Shown: positions 25,212 through 34,061, numbered from the stretch's first letter. The stretch: 64,000 nt of DNA from Naasia lichenicola (GCF_004801885.1 NZ_SSSM01000005.1:744001-808000); one strand, 5' to 3'. A program made the numbers and translations. The notes: a model not told the origin generated them from the sequence alone.

Positions 25212-25610
25212 ATGACCGACCTCGATGCGAAGCAGGACAGGGTCTCGATTCCCGAGCAGCTCGGGGCACTCACGGAGTTCTGGTCGCAGCAGATCGTCGG
25301 CGAGGCGAACGGCACGCTGCTCAAGGTCGCCAAGGGGATCGGCTCCACTCGCTGGCACACCCATGACGATCAGGACGAGACCTTCCTCGTCTTCGAAGGC
25401 CACCTCACGGTGCAGCTGCGCGACCGGGACGTCGAGCTCGGGCCTGGTGACCTCTTGATCGTTCCGCAGGGCGTCGAGCACTGCCCCAAGGCAGACGAGG
25501 AGACGCGCTTCCTCATCATGGGCACCTCCGTGACCTCGAATGCGGCGGGTGGCAAGCCCGACTGGAGCGCCGCCGGCGGGCTGCCCGATACCGAACCGTC
25601 CGGGTCCTGA
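25212..25610 (+). CDS. cupin-domain protein
   Basis: A 132-residue single cupin. Metal-ligand motif one is WHTHDDQDETFLVFEG (two His, one Glu) and motif two is GPGDLLIVPQGVEHCP (His). This suits a small metal-dependent dioxygenase, isomerase or sensor. ATG start after AGAAGGAGA. In the 135-base gap before it (25088-25141) degenerate repeats of gagcgggtgacc are visible. Confidence 0.85.
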   Translation: MTDLDAKQDRVSIPEQLGALTEFWSQQIVGEANGTLLKVAKGIGSTRWHTHDDQDETFLVFEGHLTVQLRDRDVELGPGDLLIVPQGVEHCPKADEETRFLIMGTSVTSNAAGGKPDWSAAGGLPDTEPSGS

Positions 25611-25650
25611 CGGCTGCGCCGGCGCCGTGGAAGATCCGGGGACGGCCGCA

Positions 25651-26391
25651 CTAAGCGTCCGCAGACTCGGCCGCTCCGACGGCCGCGTGGGTTCCGCGGC
25701 GGATCTTCAGAAGAGCGAACAGCGCGATGAGGAACCACAGCCCCAGTTCGAGCACGTTGGAGGCGACGAACAGCGCGGGGTGCAGCTCGCCGAGCGGCAG
25801 CGCCTGGAAGAGCACGATGTAGGCGAGCACGCCGATCGACAGCCAGAGCGGGATGGCCCGCGTGACGAGCAGCCCGACGACGGCGATCAGCACGCCGAGT
25901 GCCACCAGGATCGAGCCGACGACGATCGGCAGGAGCACCACGTCGAGATGCCCGTTGAGCAGGTCGAAGAGCGAGCGCCCCTGTGCTTCGGGCATGACGG
26001 CCGGGTCGGCGGCGAGCGCGAACGGCATCACTTCGGCGACGATCGCCGGCGTGAAGATCGAACCACCGACGAAAACCAGGGTGCCGCCGGCGAGGGAGGT
26101 CGCCGAACCGCGACCCAGCGAGACGAGGGAGATGGCCCCGGTCACGAACGTCAGCAGGAAGGTCGGGCCGCAGAGGAAGACGTTCATCGCCCAGTAGCTC
26201 GCGCCGAGCGGTGCGATGTCGTCGAAGAGGATGCCGCCCTGGAAGGGTGGCTCCCACGTCGAGAAGATGATCCGTCCGACCAGCGAGAGCACCATCGCGC
26301 CGAAGACCAGGGCGATGGCGCGGGGCCACGGCGATCGGGATCGGGGATGCGTTCGAACGATCCCCGTCGGGGGTGCGAGTTGTGCTGACAT
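25651..26391 (-). CDS. hypothetical membrane protein
   Basis: A 246-residue protein with about six hydrophobic segments after a 25-residue polar N-terminus. Predicted segments include IALVFGAMVLSLVGRIIF, VFLCGPTFLLTFVTGAISL and VLLPIVVGSILVALGVLIAV. ATG 26391 follows GAAGGG. I recognise no family. Convergent with the cupin gene. Confidence 0.75.
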   Translation of the reverse strand: MSAQLAPPTGIVRTHPRSRSPWPRAIALVFGAMVLSLVGRIIFSTWEPPFQGGILFDDIAPLGASYWAMNVFLCGPTFLLTFVTGAISLVSLGRGSATSLAGGTLVFVGGSIFTPAIVAEVMPFALAADPAVMPEAQGRSLFDLLNGHLDVVLLPIVVGSILVALGVLIAVVGLLVTRAIPLWLSIGVLAYIVLFQALPLGELHPALFVASNVLELGLWFLIALFALLKIRRGTHAAVGAAESADA

Positions 26392-26531
26392 GGACTGCCC
26401 TTCGTCGGCTGCGCCGCACGTCGGCGCCGCCTTCGAGAGTCGCCCCTTCGCATCGGCTGCGGATCGTGGGCGCCCGCCCATTCGCCTGCGTGGCAGCACG
26501 GTGTTGCGTGGACCAGCGCCTAAGCGAGGTT

Positions 26532-27278
26532 CTACGAGGAGTCGGCTGTCCGCGGCACGCGCGGCGGGATCGCTCTTGCAGTGCCTCGTGCGCGGCGCAG
26601 CAGGATCAGGCCGTAGACGGCGAAGCCGACTGATGTGACGATCGCGAGCACGTCTCCGGGGTCGTGGAATCTGCTGAGGATCGTGGTGAAGTCAGCGGCC
26701 GCGTGGACCAGCATCAGCGGCCAGATCCAGCTGAAGCGGCACTGGAACGCCGCCAATGCGAAGCCGTAGCAGGCCGACGCGACGACGTTCAGCAGGATGT
26801 CGGAGGCCGTTCGATCCGTGGTGGCGAAGGCGGACAGATGCTGTGCGCCGAACAGCGCCGCCGTGAGCGCGACGGCGGCAACCGGCGGAAAGCTGAGCGC
26901 CATCCGGTGGAGGACCACCACGCGGCTGATCAGCTCCTCGTTGATGCCGACGAGCAGGAGCGTCAGCGCCCACCACCCGACGCCGGGCGCGCGATCCTCC
27001 AGTCCGAAGGTCGACCGGATCGCGGCTTCGGCGACGGGGAGGGAGAGAGCCGCGAGGGCCATCCATCCGCGCCATGCGGTGAGGAATCCGCTGGCCCGCC
27101 ACAGGTGCAGCCGCGTGACGAGGATGACGGCGAACAGCACGCAGAGCGCGTTCACGAAGAGCCCGATCCACCATCCGGTGATGCCGACGATCGGCGCGAC
27201 CGACGAGCCGGCCCAGATGAGGCCGAAGCGGAGGAGGTGGACGATCAGCCCGAACGCGACCGCCCGCATCCTGTCCAC
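26532..27278 (-). CDS. CPBP-family intramembrane glutamic endopeptidase
   Basis: A 248-residue membrane protein with about seven helices and the three CPBP (CAAX-protease/Abi) motifs in order: NEELISR (about residue 113), FGAQH (about 143) and HAAAD (about 192). Such proteins cleave within the membrane or serve in bacteriocin immunity; the substrate is unknown. GTG 27278 is taken; an ATG three codons later is possible. Confidence 0.85.
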   Translation of the reverse strand: MDRMRAVAFGLIVHLLRFGLIWAGSSVAPIVGITGWWIGLFVNALCVLFAVILVTRLHLWRASGFLTAWRGWMALAALSLPVAEAAIRSTFGLEDRAPGVGWWALTLLLVGINEELISRVVVLHRMALSFPPVAAVALTAALFGAQHLSAFATTDRTASDILLNVVASACYGFALAAFQCRFSWIWPLMLVHAAADFTTILSRFHDPGDVLAIVTSVGFAVYGLILLRRARGTARAIPPRVPRTADSS

Positions 27279-27310
27279 CCGGACACGCTAGCGACGCATC
27301 GGCACCCGTG

Positions 27311-27511
27311 TCAGTAGCCGCGCGAGATGGTGCGCGCGGTGGTCTCGATCCAGCGCTGGTCGGGACTTGCGACGCCGAGTCTGCGGCATTCCGATCGCAG
27401 CTCGCGCTCGACGATGTCGCAGGACGCGCCTCGCATATCGCGCGCGAGCGCGTTGACGGCAGTGGTGAGCTGCTGGCTGGGGCCACGGTGCCGCCTGCTG
27501 GTATCGGTCAT
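27311..27511 (-). CDS. small conserved-looking helical protein
   Basis: A 66-residue basic protein, probably three helices (LTTAVNALARDMRGASCDIVERELRSECRRLG, quoted in part), in the style of actinobacterial three-helix-bundle small proteins. It has an excellent ribosome site (GAGGTGG, six bases before ATG) and a perfect inverted repeat upstream, which supports it as real despite its size. Function unknown. Confidence 0.6.
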   Translation of the reverse strand: MTDTSRRHRGPSQQLTTAVNALARDMRGASCDIVERELRSECRRLGVASPDQRWIETTARTISRGY

Positions 27512-27533
27512 GAGGCCACCTCATCATGCCCTC

Positions 27534-27550
27534 GGTATAGGGGCTATACC
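27534..27550. promoter_or_regulatory. perfect inverted repeat upstream of the small helical gene
   Basis: GGTATAG-ggg-CTATACC, a perfect 7+3+7 dyad, lies 22 bases upstream of the small gene start. The TATA-containing arms also look like a -10, so it may be both promoter and operator. Repressor unknown. Confidence 0.55.
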
Positions 27551-27690
27551 TGACACGCGTCGAAAAAGAATTGGGGCGCAGAATGCCGCCCCCGGAATTC
27601 GCAATGGCTCGATGAGTCGCCCTCCGTGCTGGCACGTATCTTGGGCACAGCTCCTGGCTGGCCGGCCTGAGGCGGCCTAGCCTCCGAGGC

Positions 27691-28089
27691 ATGAACCGTC
27701 GCCTCTCTGCAGCATCGGTGGTCCTCATCGCCTTCGCGCTCGCCGTGACCGGATGCAGCTCATCCGCCCCCGCAACCGGTCCCTCGACATCTATCGTCAG
27801 CTCCGGCGTCGCTCCGGCGGAAGAGACGTCCGGCCCGGACTCCGCCGATGACGCGGGATCGGCCGATTCGACGGATGAGCTCGCCGCCGCGCTGGATGCG
27901 CTCATCCCGGGCCTCGGCGATGCGGATTCGCGGCCTGCGCAGGACATCTGCGGGATGCTCCAGCTCGGCACGGACCGCCAGACCATCGAGCTGACCGCCG
28001 CCGGTGGGTATGCGAGCTACGTCGAGGGCGGCATCATCGACGCAGAGCAGGCCTCGCAGATCGTCGACGTGGTGGCAGAGTATTGCTGA
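27691..28089 (+). CDS. small secreted lipoprotein, DUF732-like
   Basis: A 132-residue protein with lipobox VTGC (Cys about 22), a long Ser/Thr/Asp linker, then a 60-residue helical domain with two Cys (DICGMLQLG and the terminal AEYC). The spacing resembles DUF732, a small secreted actinobacterial domain where the two Cys pair. Role unknown. It has its own start after a 140-bp gap rich in GC dyads. Confidence 0.75.
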   Translation: MNRRLSAASVVLIAFALAVTGCSSSAPATGPSTSIVSSGVAPAEETSGPDSADDAGSADSTDELAAALDALIPGLGDADSRPAQDICGMLQLGTDRQTIELTAAGGYASYVEGGIIDAEQASQIVDVVAEYC

Positions 28090-28215
28090 GAAACGCCGCC
28101 TGCTGAAGAGCGCCGCCTGCGGAGCGGTTCGCCCGGTAGCCCGATCCTGAACAGATCCCTTGAACATCGTGCTATCTGAGATGCGTCCGCATGGGTTCCG
28201 CTAGCGTGGTCTGAA

Positions 28216-28350
28216 GCAAGGGGAGTACTCCCGTCTGCGGTTCGTCCGTCAATACGGATCCGATGTCGGATCCCGGGCAGCCGGTCCTGTCACCCAGAGG
28301 TTCACCTCGGGCAGGGCGGAGGAGACCTTGGTGCCGTATCCGACACCAAG
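28216..28350 (+). promoter_or_regulatory. yybP-ykoY manganese riboswitch
   Basis: The 5' core AAGGGGAGTA (28218-) and 3' core GGAGGAGACCTT (28318-28329) are the defining motifs of the Mn2+-sensing yybP-ykoY aptamer, with helices between. P1 pairs CAAGG with CCTTG. The same CCTTG continues into a hairpin cttggtg/caccaag (28327-28350), so P1 and this hairpin exclude each other. The ribosome site GGAG (28357-28360) lies just after. The downstream TerC gene is a classic target. Confidence 0.88.
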
Positions 28351-28367
28351 CCCTTTGGAGCACCCGC

Positions 28368-29474
28368 GTGCAGATCACTCCGCTCATCTGGATCATCACG
28401 ATCGCCGTGACGATCGCATTCTTCGTCTACGAGTTCTTCGCCCACGTGCGCAAGCCGCACGAGCCGACCATCGGCGAATCCGCCCGCTGGTCCGCCTTCT
28501 ACATCGGTCTCGCCACGCTGTTCGGTGTCGGGATCGGCGTCGTCTCGGGTTGGAACTTCGGCGGCGAGTACTTCGCGGGGTATCTCACGGAGAAGGCGCT
28601 GTCGATCGACAACCTCTTCGTCTTCCTCATCGTGATGACGGGGTTCGCCGTGCCGAAGGCGTATCAGCAGAAGGTGCTGATGATCGGCATCATCATCGCG
28701 CTCATCATGCGCGGCGCGTTCATCGCGGTCGGCGCCACCCTGATCGAGAACTTCTCGTGGGTGTTCTACATCTTCGGCGCGCTGCTGTTCGTGCTGGCCT
28801 TCCAGCAGATCCGCGGCAGCCACGGCGGCGACCCTGCGAACAACAGGTTCATGAGGCTCGTGCGCCGCATCCTGCCCGTCGACGACTCGTTCAACGAGGA
28901 CAAGCTCACGGTCAAGCTGAATGGCAGGCGGTTCGTCACCCCGATGCTGCTGACCATCGTGGCGATCGGGTTCATCGACCTGGTGTTCGCGCTCGACTCG
29001 ATCCCCGCCATCTACGGCCTCACGAGCGAGCCGTACATCGTGTTCACCGCGAACGCCTTCGCGCTCATGGGCCTGCGCCAGCTGTACTTCCTCATCGGCG
29101 GGCTGCTCGAGCGCCTGGTCTACCTGTCTCAGGGGCTCGCCGTCATCCTCGCCTTCATCGGCGTCAAGCTCCTCTTCCACGCCCTCCATGTGAACGAGCT
29201 GCCGTTCATCAACGGCGGGGATCCGATCCTCTGGATCCCGGAGATCCCGATCTGGTTCTCGCTGCTGTTCATCGGCGGGACCATCGCGGTGGCCACGGTC
29301 GCCAGCCTCACGAAGACCCGAGGCGACAAGCAGCTGGTCGACCGCCACTCGGTGGACGGGGAGCAGGTTGCGGTCGCGACGGATGGGACGTCCGACCGCG
29401 CGGCGCACTCGTCGCTGGAGGGCCGCTCGTCGTCTTCCCCCACCCACTCGACCCGAAAGGACGGCTCCGAATGA
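28368..29474 (+). CDS. TerC/Alx-family metal exporter
   Basis: A 368-residue membrane protein with nine or so helices and TerC landmarks SIDNLFVFLIVMTGF and FIDLVFALDSIPAIYG, whose acidic residues line the metal path. Related proteins export Mn2+ or load secreted metalloenzymes. GTG start seven bases after GGAG, just downstream of a manganese riboswitch, so it is most likely switched on by excess Mn. A 60-residue polar C-terminal tail is present. Its stop overlaps the next start (ATGA). Confidence 0.93.
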   Translation: MQITPLIWIITIAVTIAFFVYEFFAHVRKPHEPTIGESARWSAFYIGLATLFGVGIGVVSGWNFGGEYFAGYLTEKALSIDNLFVFLIVMTGFAVPKAYQQKVLMIGIIIALIMRGAFIAVGATLIENFSWVFYIFGALLFVLAFQQIRGSHGGDPANNRFMRLVRRILPVDDSFNEDKLTVKLNGRRFVTPMLLTIVAIGFIDLVFALDSIPAIYGLTSEPYIVFTANAFALMGLRQLYFLIGGLLERLVYLSQGLAVILAFIGVKLLFHALHVNELPFINGGDPILWIPEIPIWFSLLFIGGTIAVATVASLTKTRGDKQLVDRHSVDGEQVAVATDGTSDRAAHSSLEGRSSSSPTHSTRKDGSE

Positions 29475-30337
29475 GCACCTTCGACCGACTCGCCCGCATC
29501 GCCAGGAAGGCGATCGCCACCGCCCAGCAGCAGTCGTCCGGTTCGGGTTCGGGTTCGGGCTCGGGGGACTGGCGCTCGATCGTGCGCAGTGCCGCCGACG
29601 CGATCACCGGCGATGGACGCGGCCAGCAGGGCCACGGACGGCAGGGCTATGAGCGCCAGGAGGCGGTCGCCTATGGCGCTCGCAACCGGTCGGAGGACTA
29701 CCGTTCGTCGCCCCGGAGCGGTGCGGGATCGGTCGAGGATCGTCAGGCGATCGCACGCTATGACTACCTCATGCGCACGGCGGACCCCGAGCAGATCGAA
29801 CGGGTGCACCAGGAAGCCTTCGCCCGGCTCACGCCGACTCAGCGCCTGCTCGTGCAGGAGCGGATGAACGAGGAGCTTCCCGCGCACGAGCGCCCGCGAT
29901 CTGCGGAGCCGGCCGACCTCGCGCGGTCGGCCGCCCGATCAGAGGCGAGTCACCCTGGCGCGTTGCGCGGGCTGCTGGCCCGTGTCGGAGGATCGGGTGG
30001 CGGGCGTGGCGCGATGCTCGGCGGGGCCGCTGCCGCAGCGGGCCTCGGCTTCGCGGCCGGCGGCATCCTCACGGCGGTGGCCGGGGGAGCGATCCTCAGC
30101 ACGGTCGCGGCCCCCCTCCTCGCGCAGGCGATGGACTTCGGCGTCGACTTCGATTCGCTCGCGAACGGCGTCGACCTCGGGTCGCTGGCCGATGGCGTGG
30201 ACTTCGAGGGAGTCGGTGGGAGCTTCGCTGAGGCGGGCGGCGAGTGGACCGGCGATGCGGTGTCGGGCTTCGGCGATGTGGCCGGAGGACTGGGCGACTT
30301 CAGGCTGCCCGGACTGGATGATCTCTTCGGGCGGTAG
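29471..30337 (+). CDS. hypothetical glycine-zipper membrane protein, coupled to TerC
   Basis: A 288-residue protein of no recognised family. An amphipathic N-terminus (STFDRLARIARKAIATAQQQ) is followed by a Ser-Gly run encoded by a hexamer repeat (29540-29564). A conserved-looking helical core (RYDYLMRTADPEQIERVHQEAFARLTP, quoted in part) comes next, then a Gly/Ala-rich hydrophobic segment (about 178-215). The tail carries DSLANGVDLGSLADGVDFEG repeats rich in Asp. Start ATG overlaps the TerC stop, so it is coupled to a manganese-responsive gene. The acidic repeats could bind cations, but that is speculation. Confidence 0.72.
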   Translation: MSTFDRLARIARKAIATAQQQSSGSGSGSGSGDWRSIVRSAADAITGDGRGQQGHGRQGYERQEAVAYGARNRSEDYRSSPRSGAGSVEDRQAIARYDYLMRTADPEQIERVHQEAFARLTPTQRLLVQERMNEELPAHERPRSAEPADLARSAARSEASHPGALRGLLARVGGSGGGRGAMLGGAAAAAGLGFAAGGILTAVAGGAILSTVAAPLLAQAMDFGVDFDSLANGVDLGSLADGVDFEGVGGSFAEAGGEWTGDAVSGFGDVAGGLGDFRLPGLDDLFGR

Positions 30338-30402
30338 AACTCAGCCGAGGATGCGAGGGTGACGATGTCGGGCTGAACGGCCCGGACGAAGGCAGGTAAG
30401 AC

Positions 30403-30855
30403 GTGACGCATTCCCAGCTGACGACCTCGACGGCACACCGCACCGCGGCGCAGAGGCTTGCCCACGTCGCGGACCAGCTCGGTCGGCGAGACCTCACACC
30501 GCGCCGGTTCCTCCGCGGTCTCGCCTGGAACTGCGCCGGCATCCGTCCCGACCTTCGCGGGTACCTCGATCTGGCGGTGGGCGGCCGCAATCCGATCTCC
30601 GGACGCGGATTCCGCAGACGTTTCGACGACGGGACTGACGGTCAGGTGCGCCACTTCGCAGGCGTGGCCGTCGCCCCGGTGCTCCTCGGCGATCGGTTCA
30701 CAGGGTTTGCGCTGCGGTGGTTCCTGCGGGACTCGCCCGATTCCGCGGATGGTCGGCTGAGTGAGGCCGCGCTGCGGTTCGCTCACGCGCTCCGCTCCGG
30801 AGAAGTCTCTGTGCGGGACGCGGGCAGCTGGATCCGGCAGAATCTCGTCGCCTGA
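30403..30855 (+). CDS. hypothetical protein
   Basis: A 150-residue basic protein with GTG start after GGCAGGTAAG. It is helical, with HRTAAQRLAHVADQLGRRDLTP near the start and LRFAHALRSGEVSVRDAGSWI near the end; no membrane segment or known motif. It follows the TerC unit by 65 bases on the same strand. I cannot assign a function. Confidence 0.6.
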   Translation: MTHSQLTTSTAHRTAAQRLAHVADQLGRRDLTPRRFLRGLAWNCAGIRPDLRGYLDLAVGGRNPISGRGFRRRFDDGTDGQVRHFAGVAVAPVLLGDRFTGFALRWFLRDSPDSADGRLSEAALRFAHALRSGEVSVRDAGSWIRQNLVA

Positions 30856-30948
30856 GCAGGCGGCTCGGTGTCCTTGCGTCTCTGGCCTCGCACTGGCCTT
30901 CGTGCCTAGAGTCGGGAGCACCCACAACGCAGAGGGAGCCGAGCAGAC

Positions 30949-31566
30949 ATGAGCCGAATCGTCGTCCAAGAATTCGTCACGCTCGACGGGGTGGCTCAGG
31001 CGCCCGGCGGATCCGAGGAGGATCTCGCCGACGGGTTCGAGCACGGCGGCTGGCAGATGGACTACGACGCCGTCCATGACAGGGACGACGAAGGCGGTCC
31101 GATCATCATGGACTGGGAGAGCCGCACCGAGGCTCTGCTGCTCGGACGGAAGACCTACGAGATCTGGGCAGGGGCCTGGGGAGTGTGGGACGAGCACGAG
31201 CCGGGCAGCATGGGCGAGCTCACCCGCACCTACAACCGGGTGCCCAAGCACGTCGCGTCGCGGACACTCACCGAGCTCGGCTGGAAGAACTCTCACCTGC
31301 TCGGCGACGACGTTCCGACCGCAGTACAGAAGCTGCGGGAGGAACCGGGCGGCGAGATACGGGTGTGGGGGAGCCTGAACCTCATCCGGACGCTGGGTGC
31401 GCACGATCTCGTGGACCAATACCGGCTCGCCGTCTATCCGATCGTCCTGGGCACCGGGAAGAAGCTGTTCGCCGAAGGGTTCCGGACGTCCACGTTCGAT
31501 GTGGTGGAGTCGCGTGTGCTGAAGTCCGGCGTGATCATCACCGTGCTGCGGCGCCGAAACGAGTAG
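30949..31566 (+). CDS. dihydrofolate-reductase-like (RibD C-terminal fold) protein
   Basis: A 205-residue protein of the YyaP/RibD_C type: opening VVQEFVTLDGVAQAPGG, LLLGRKTYEIWAGAW, and C-terminal YPIVLGTGKKLFAEG. Family members have the DHFR fold and reduce pteridine or riboflavin-precursor-like substrates with NADPH; most have no known substrate. Single gene. Confidence 0.87.
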   Translation: MSRIVVQEFVTLDGVAQAPGGSEEDLADGFEHGGWQMDYDAVHDRDDEGGPIIMDWESRTEALLLGRKTYEIWAGAWGVWDEHEPGSMGELTRTYNRVPKHVASRTLTELGWKNSHLLGDDVPTAVQKLREEPGGEIRVWGSLNLIRTLGAHDLVDQYRLAVYPIVLGTGKKLFAEGFRTSTFDVVESRVLKSGVIITVLRRRNE

Positions 31567-31636
31567 CTGGCGCAGCCATGACCTGGCGCATAACGCGTCG
31601 CTGCGGACAAAACGCGGCCGGGTACCAGCGCGTTGC

Positions 31637-31674
31637 GTCCGTAGAGGCGCGCTGAGTCCGTGGAGGCGCGCTGC
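31637..31674. repeat. tandem 19-bp duplication
   Basis: Two abutting 19-base units, gtccgtagaggcgcgctga and gtccgtggaggcgcgctgc, differ at two positions, in the gap between convergent genes. Probably a local slippage duplication. Confidence 0.7.
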
Positions 31675-31687
31675 GTCGGCCGGCTGG

Positions 31688-32092
31688 CTAGCGCAGGCCC
31701 TGGCGCTCGCGGGCGTCCGCCGCGAGCGGGGTGAAGAAGTTGACCAGGTTGCCGTCGGGGTCGCGGAAGAGCAGCGAGCGGTTGCCCCACGGCATGTCGG
31801 TCGGCTCGTTGACGAACTCGGTCACCACATCCGTGAGGGTCGGATAGAGAGCATCGACGTCGTCGACGAGGAAGTCGATGATGACGCTCCGGTTGGCGCG
31901 CGGCTCGAGGGAGCCCGGTCCCATGGCAGGGATGGTGGCGCTGCTCGAGATCGCGAGCGTGCCGCGCGGAGTCGTGAGCTCCGCGAACAGGGGATGGATG
32001 CGGTTGCCGGATACGCCGGTCACCCGCTCGTAGAACGAGAGCAGGGCTTCGACGTCGTCGGTGATGATGCGGGTGGCTGCGAGCTGGACCAT
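31688..32092 (-). CDS. VOC (glyoxalase/bleomycin-resistance fold) protein
   Basis: A 134-residue protein with two beta-alpha-beta-beta-beta modules (MVQLAATRIITDDVEALLSFYERVTG and SVIIDFLVDDVDALYPTL) and the ending LLFRDPDGNLVNFF. The family covers metal-dependent lyases, dioxygenases and drug-binding proteins. Nothing nearby fixes a substrate. Confidence 0.87.
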   Translation of the reverse strand: MVQLAATRIITDDVEALLSFYERVTGVSGNRIHPLFAELTTPRGTLAISSSATIPAMGPGSLEPRANRSVIIDFLVDDVDALYPTLTDVVTEFVNEPTDMPWGNRSLLFRDPDGNLVNFFTPLAADARERQGLR

Positions 32093-32220
32093 GCGCCGAC
32101 CGTACTGGGCGCCTCCGACGTCGAGCGCTGTCCGGCGAACCCAGCGCGGGTGGTGGACCGATCGCGCTCGGCTTGGACGACCGCGTGACGTGAGTGCGGA
32201 GTCAGGCGCATCATGGGCGC

Positions 32221-32997
32221 ATGGCGATCTCGATGGACGACTTCACGATGTCCCAGCTCGGACAGCTCCGATGGGCGGCGGCGCGGCGACGGGTGCGGGC
32301 GTTCTCCGGCGGCGAGGCCGTCGTCGACTCGCTGGACGCACGCATCGTCTGGGAGCCCAAGCGGGTGGTCGGCTCCTACGCCGTCCCGCTCGGCGACATC
32401 CATCCGGCGCCGTCGAAGGGAGGGGCGGTCGCGTCCTCGGCAGTCGCTGCGCCAATCCTCACCCCCGACGACGCGTTCGAGCTGCACACCTCGCCCGGAA
32501 CCGCGTGGACCCTCGAGCTGCCGACCGGATCCGCCCCAGGTGCTGCATTCAGCCCGGATGACCCCGAGCTCGCGGGCTACGTCGTGCTCGACTGGACGGT
32601 CTTCGACGAGTGGCGCGAAGAGGATCAGATCGTCATCACCCATCCGCACGACCCGTTCCAGCGCATCGACTGCCTTCTCTCCGACCGACAGCTGAACGTG
32701 AGCCTGGAAGGGGTCGTCCTCGCCGACACTCGCCGGGCCGTCCTGCTGCTCGAGACCCATCTGCCGCAGCGCTGGTACATACCCCGGGACGATGTGCGGA
32801 TGGACCTGCTGACACCGAGCCAGACCGTCAGCTCGTGCGCGTACAAGGGCGTGGCGAACTACTGGACCGTCTCCGTCGGGGAGCGGACCGTCGTGGACGC
32901 GGCGTGGAGCTACGAGAATCCGCTGCACGACGGGGAGCCTGTGCGCGGATACCTGTGCTTCTACGACGATCGGGTGGACGTGGCCGTCGCGAGTTGA
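32221..32997 (+). CDS. tandem DUF427 domain protein
   Basis: A 258-residue protein with two DUF427 domains. The first runs about 20-130 (RVRAFSGGEAVVDSLDARIVWEPKRVVGSYAVP, quoted in part), the second about 145-255 (LNVSLEGVVLADTRRAVLLLETHLPQRWYIPRDDV, quoted in part, then CAYKGVANYWTV and the closing CFYDDRVDV). Double DUF427 proteins are common in actinobacteria; function unknown. ATG 32221 is taken, an ATG at 32233 is possible. The stop codon lies inside a 55-bp palindrome. Confidence 0.87.
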   Translation: MAISMDDFTMSQLGQLRWAAARRRVRAFSGGEAVVDSLDARIVWEPKRVVGSYAVPLGDIHPAPSKGGAVASSAVAAPILTPDDAFELHTSPGTAWTLELPTGSAPGAAFSPDDPELAGYVVLDWTVFDEWREEDQIVITHPHDPFQRIDCLLSDRQLNVSLEGVVLADTRRAVLLLETHLPQRWYIPRDDVRMDLLTPSQTVSSCAYKGVANYWTVSVGERTVVDAAWSYENPLHDGEPVRGYLCFYDDRVDVAVAS

Positions 32998-33045
32998 CAG
33001 CTGTGGTGGGTTCGCGGTGCGCGGACCCACCACGAGCGTCAACTC
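32991..33045. repeat. 55-bp palindrome, family 2, copy E
   Basis: gagttgac...gtcaactc tips enclose a 9-bp inner stem, gtggtgggt/acccaccac (33003-33011 with 33025-33033). Total length 55, the same as the 41244 copy and as family 1. The DUF427 TGA is formed by the left tip. It can serve as a terminator between convergent genes. Confidence 0.75.
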
Positions 33046-33077
33046 GCGAGCCGCGACAGTGCAGCCGTTCGAACGGC

Positions 33078-34061
33078 TCAGCTCCAGAAGGCCGTGAGCC
33101 GTTCCGCGAGCCCCTTGCCCTGCGCGAAGCCGGCTCGCGCCGCAGGCGGACGCGACGACGGATCCATTGCGTTGTCGCCGAAGGCGGCTCGCCCGGCGTC
33201 GTCCGGCACTATCGTCTCCACTCGGCTGCCGCCCGCCCGGAGGGCATCGACCTGGTGGGCGAGGTGCAGTCCCCACTCCGCAGGCGTCCGGGCAGCGCCG
33301 CCGAAGGGCGACAGCACGAGCACCCGGGCGGATCCTGCGGCGAGATCGGCATTCTTCGCGCTCGCGCGATAGCCGCCGTCGATGTACCAGTGACCGCCGA
33401 TCGGATAGGCGGTGCCGCTGGAGGTGCTCGCCGCGACCGCGTCGACCAGCTCCACCCCGCTGCTGCGATCGAAGACGGTCGGCTCACCGGTCTCCGCGTC
33501 CACCGCGGTGATCAGCATGGGGCGCTCCGACCAGTCGTGGCGCGGGAGCCGTGGAGCGACCATCGAGCGCCAGCGCGGGCCAGAGCCCTCCGCGGCCGTG
33601 GCCAGCCCGATCGCGGCGGCGCCCATCCGCCTGCGCATGTCAGCCGCGTCGGCGGACGCGGCGATGATGTCGCCGGTCCTGCGCATCTGCTCGGCCACCC
33701 GGTCGGCAGCGCGGGATCCGCCCGCTGGCCGAGCCGGTGCGGCGTGAGGTGGCGACGCCGAGACGATGTCCGCGAGCAGGTTGGCGAGTGAGGCGCCGCT
33801 GATCTGGGCGGCGGCGGTCGCGCCGGCGGAGGTGCCGATGATCAGATCCGCGTCCGTCACATCGAGTCCGGCATCGGAGAGTCCGGCGAGAACGCCGATC
33901 AGCCAGGCATTGCCCGCCGATCCGCCTCCGCCGAGGACGAGGGCGCGTTCCCGGCGCCGAGGGGTCCGAGAGGCCGCGTCGATCGGCAACGCGTCGGTGT
34001 AAATGGAGGTGCCGTCCGGGATCGGATCGGAGGTCACTGCAGGAGAGGTGGTGATGTTCAC
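33078..34061 (-). CDS. patatin-like phospholipase
   Basis: A 327-residue protein with the patatin catalytic set: oxyanion loop GGGGSAG (about 44-50), nucleophile Ser in GTSAG (about 77) and catalytic Asp in DGG (about 226). These lipases release fatty acids from membrane lipids. A 38-residue disordered N-terminus precedes the domain. A 16-codon ORF with a perfect Shine-Dalgarno lies 45 bases upstream. Confidence 0.9.
   Translation of the reverse strand: MNITTSPAVTSDPIPDGTSIYTDALPIDAASRTPRRRERALVLGGGGSAGNAWLIGVLAGLSDAGLDVTDADLIIGTSAGATAAAQISGASLANLLADIVSASPPHAAPARPAGGSRAADRVAEQMRRTGDIIAASADAADMRRRMGAAAIGLATAAEGSGPRWRSMVAPRLPRHDWSERPMLITAVDAETGEPTVFDRSSGVELVDAVAASTSSGTAYPIGGHWYIDGGYRASAKNADLAAGSARVLVLSPFGGAARTPAEWGLHLAHQVDALRAGGSRVETIVPDDAGRAAFGDNAMDPSSRPPAARAGFAQGKGLAERLTAFWS

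Noticed and set aside
28328-29470. Upstream extension of the TerC partner frame
   Set aside because: It runs through TerC in another frame with Arg/His-rich composition; the ATGA overlap at 29471 gives the real start.
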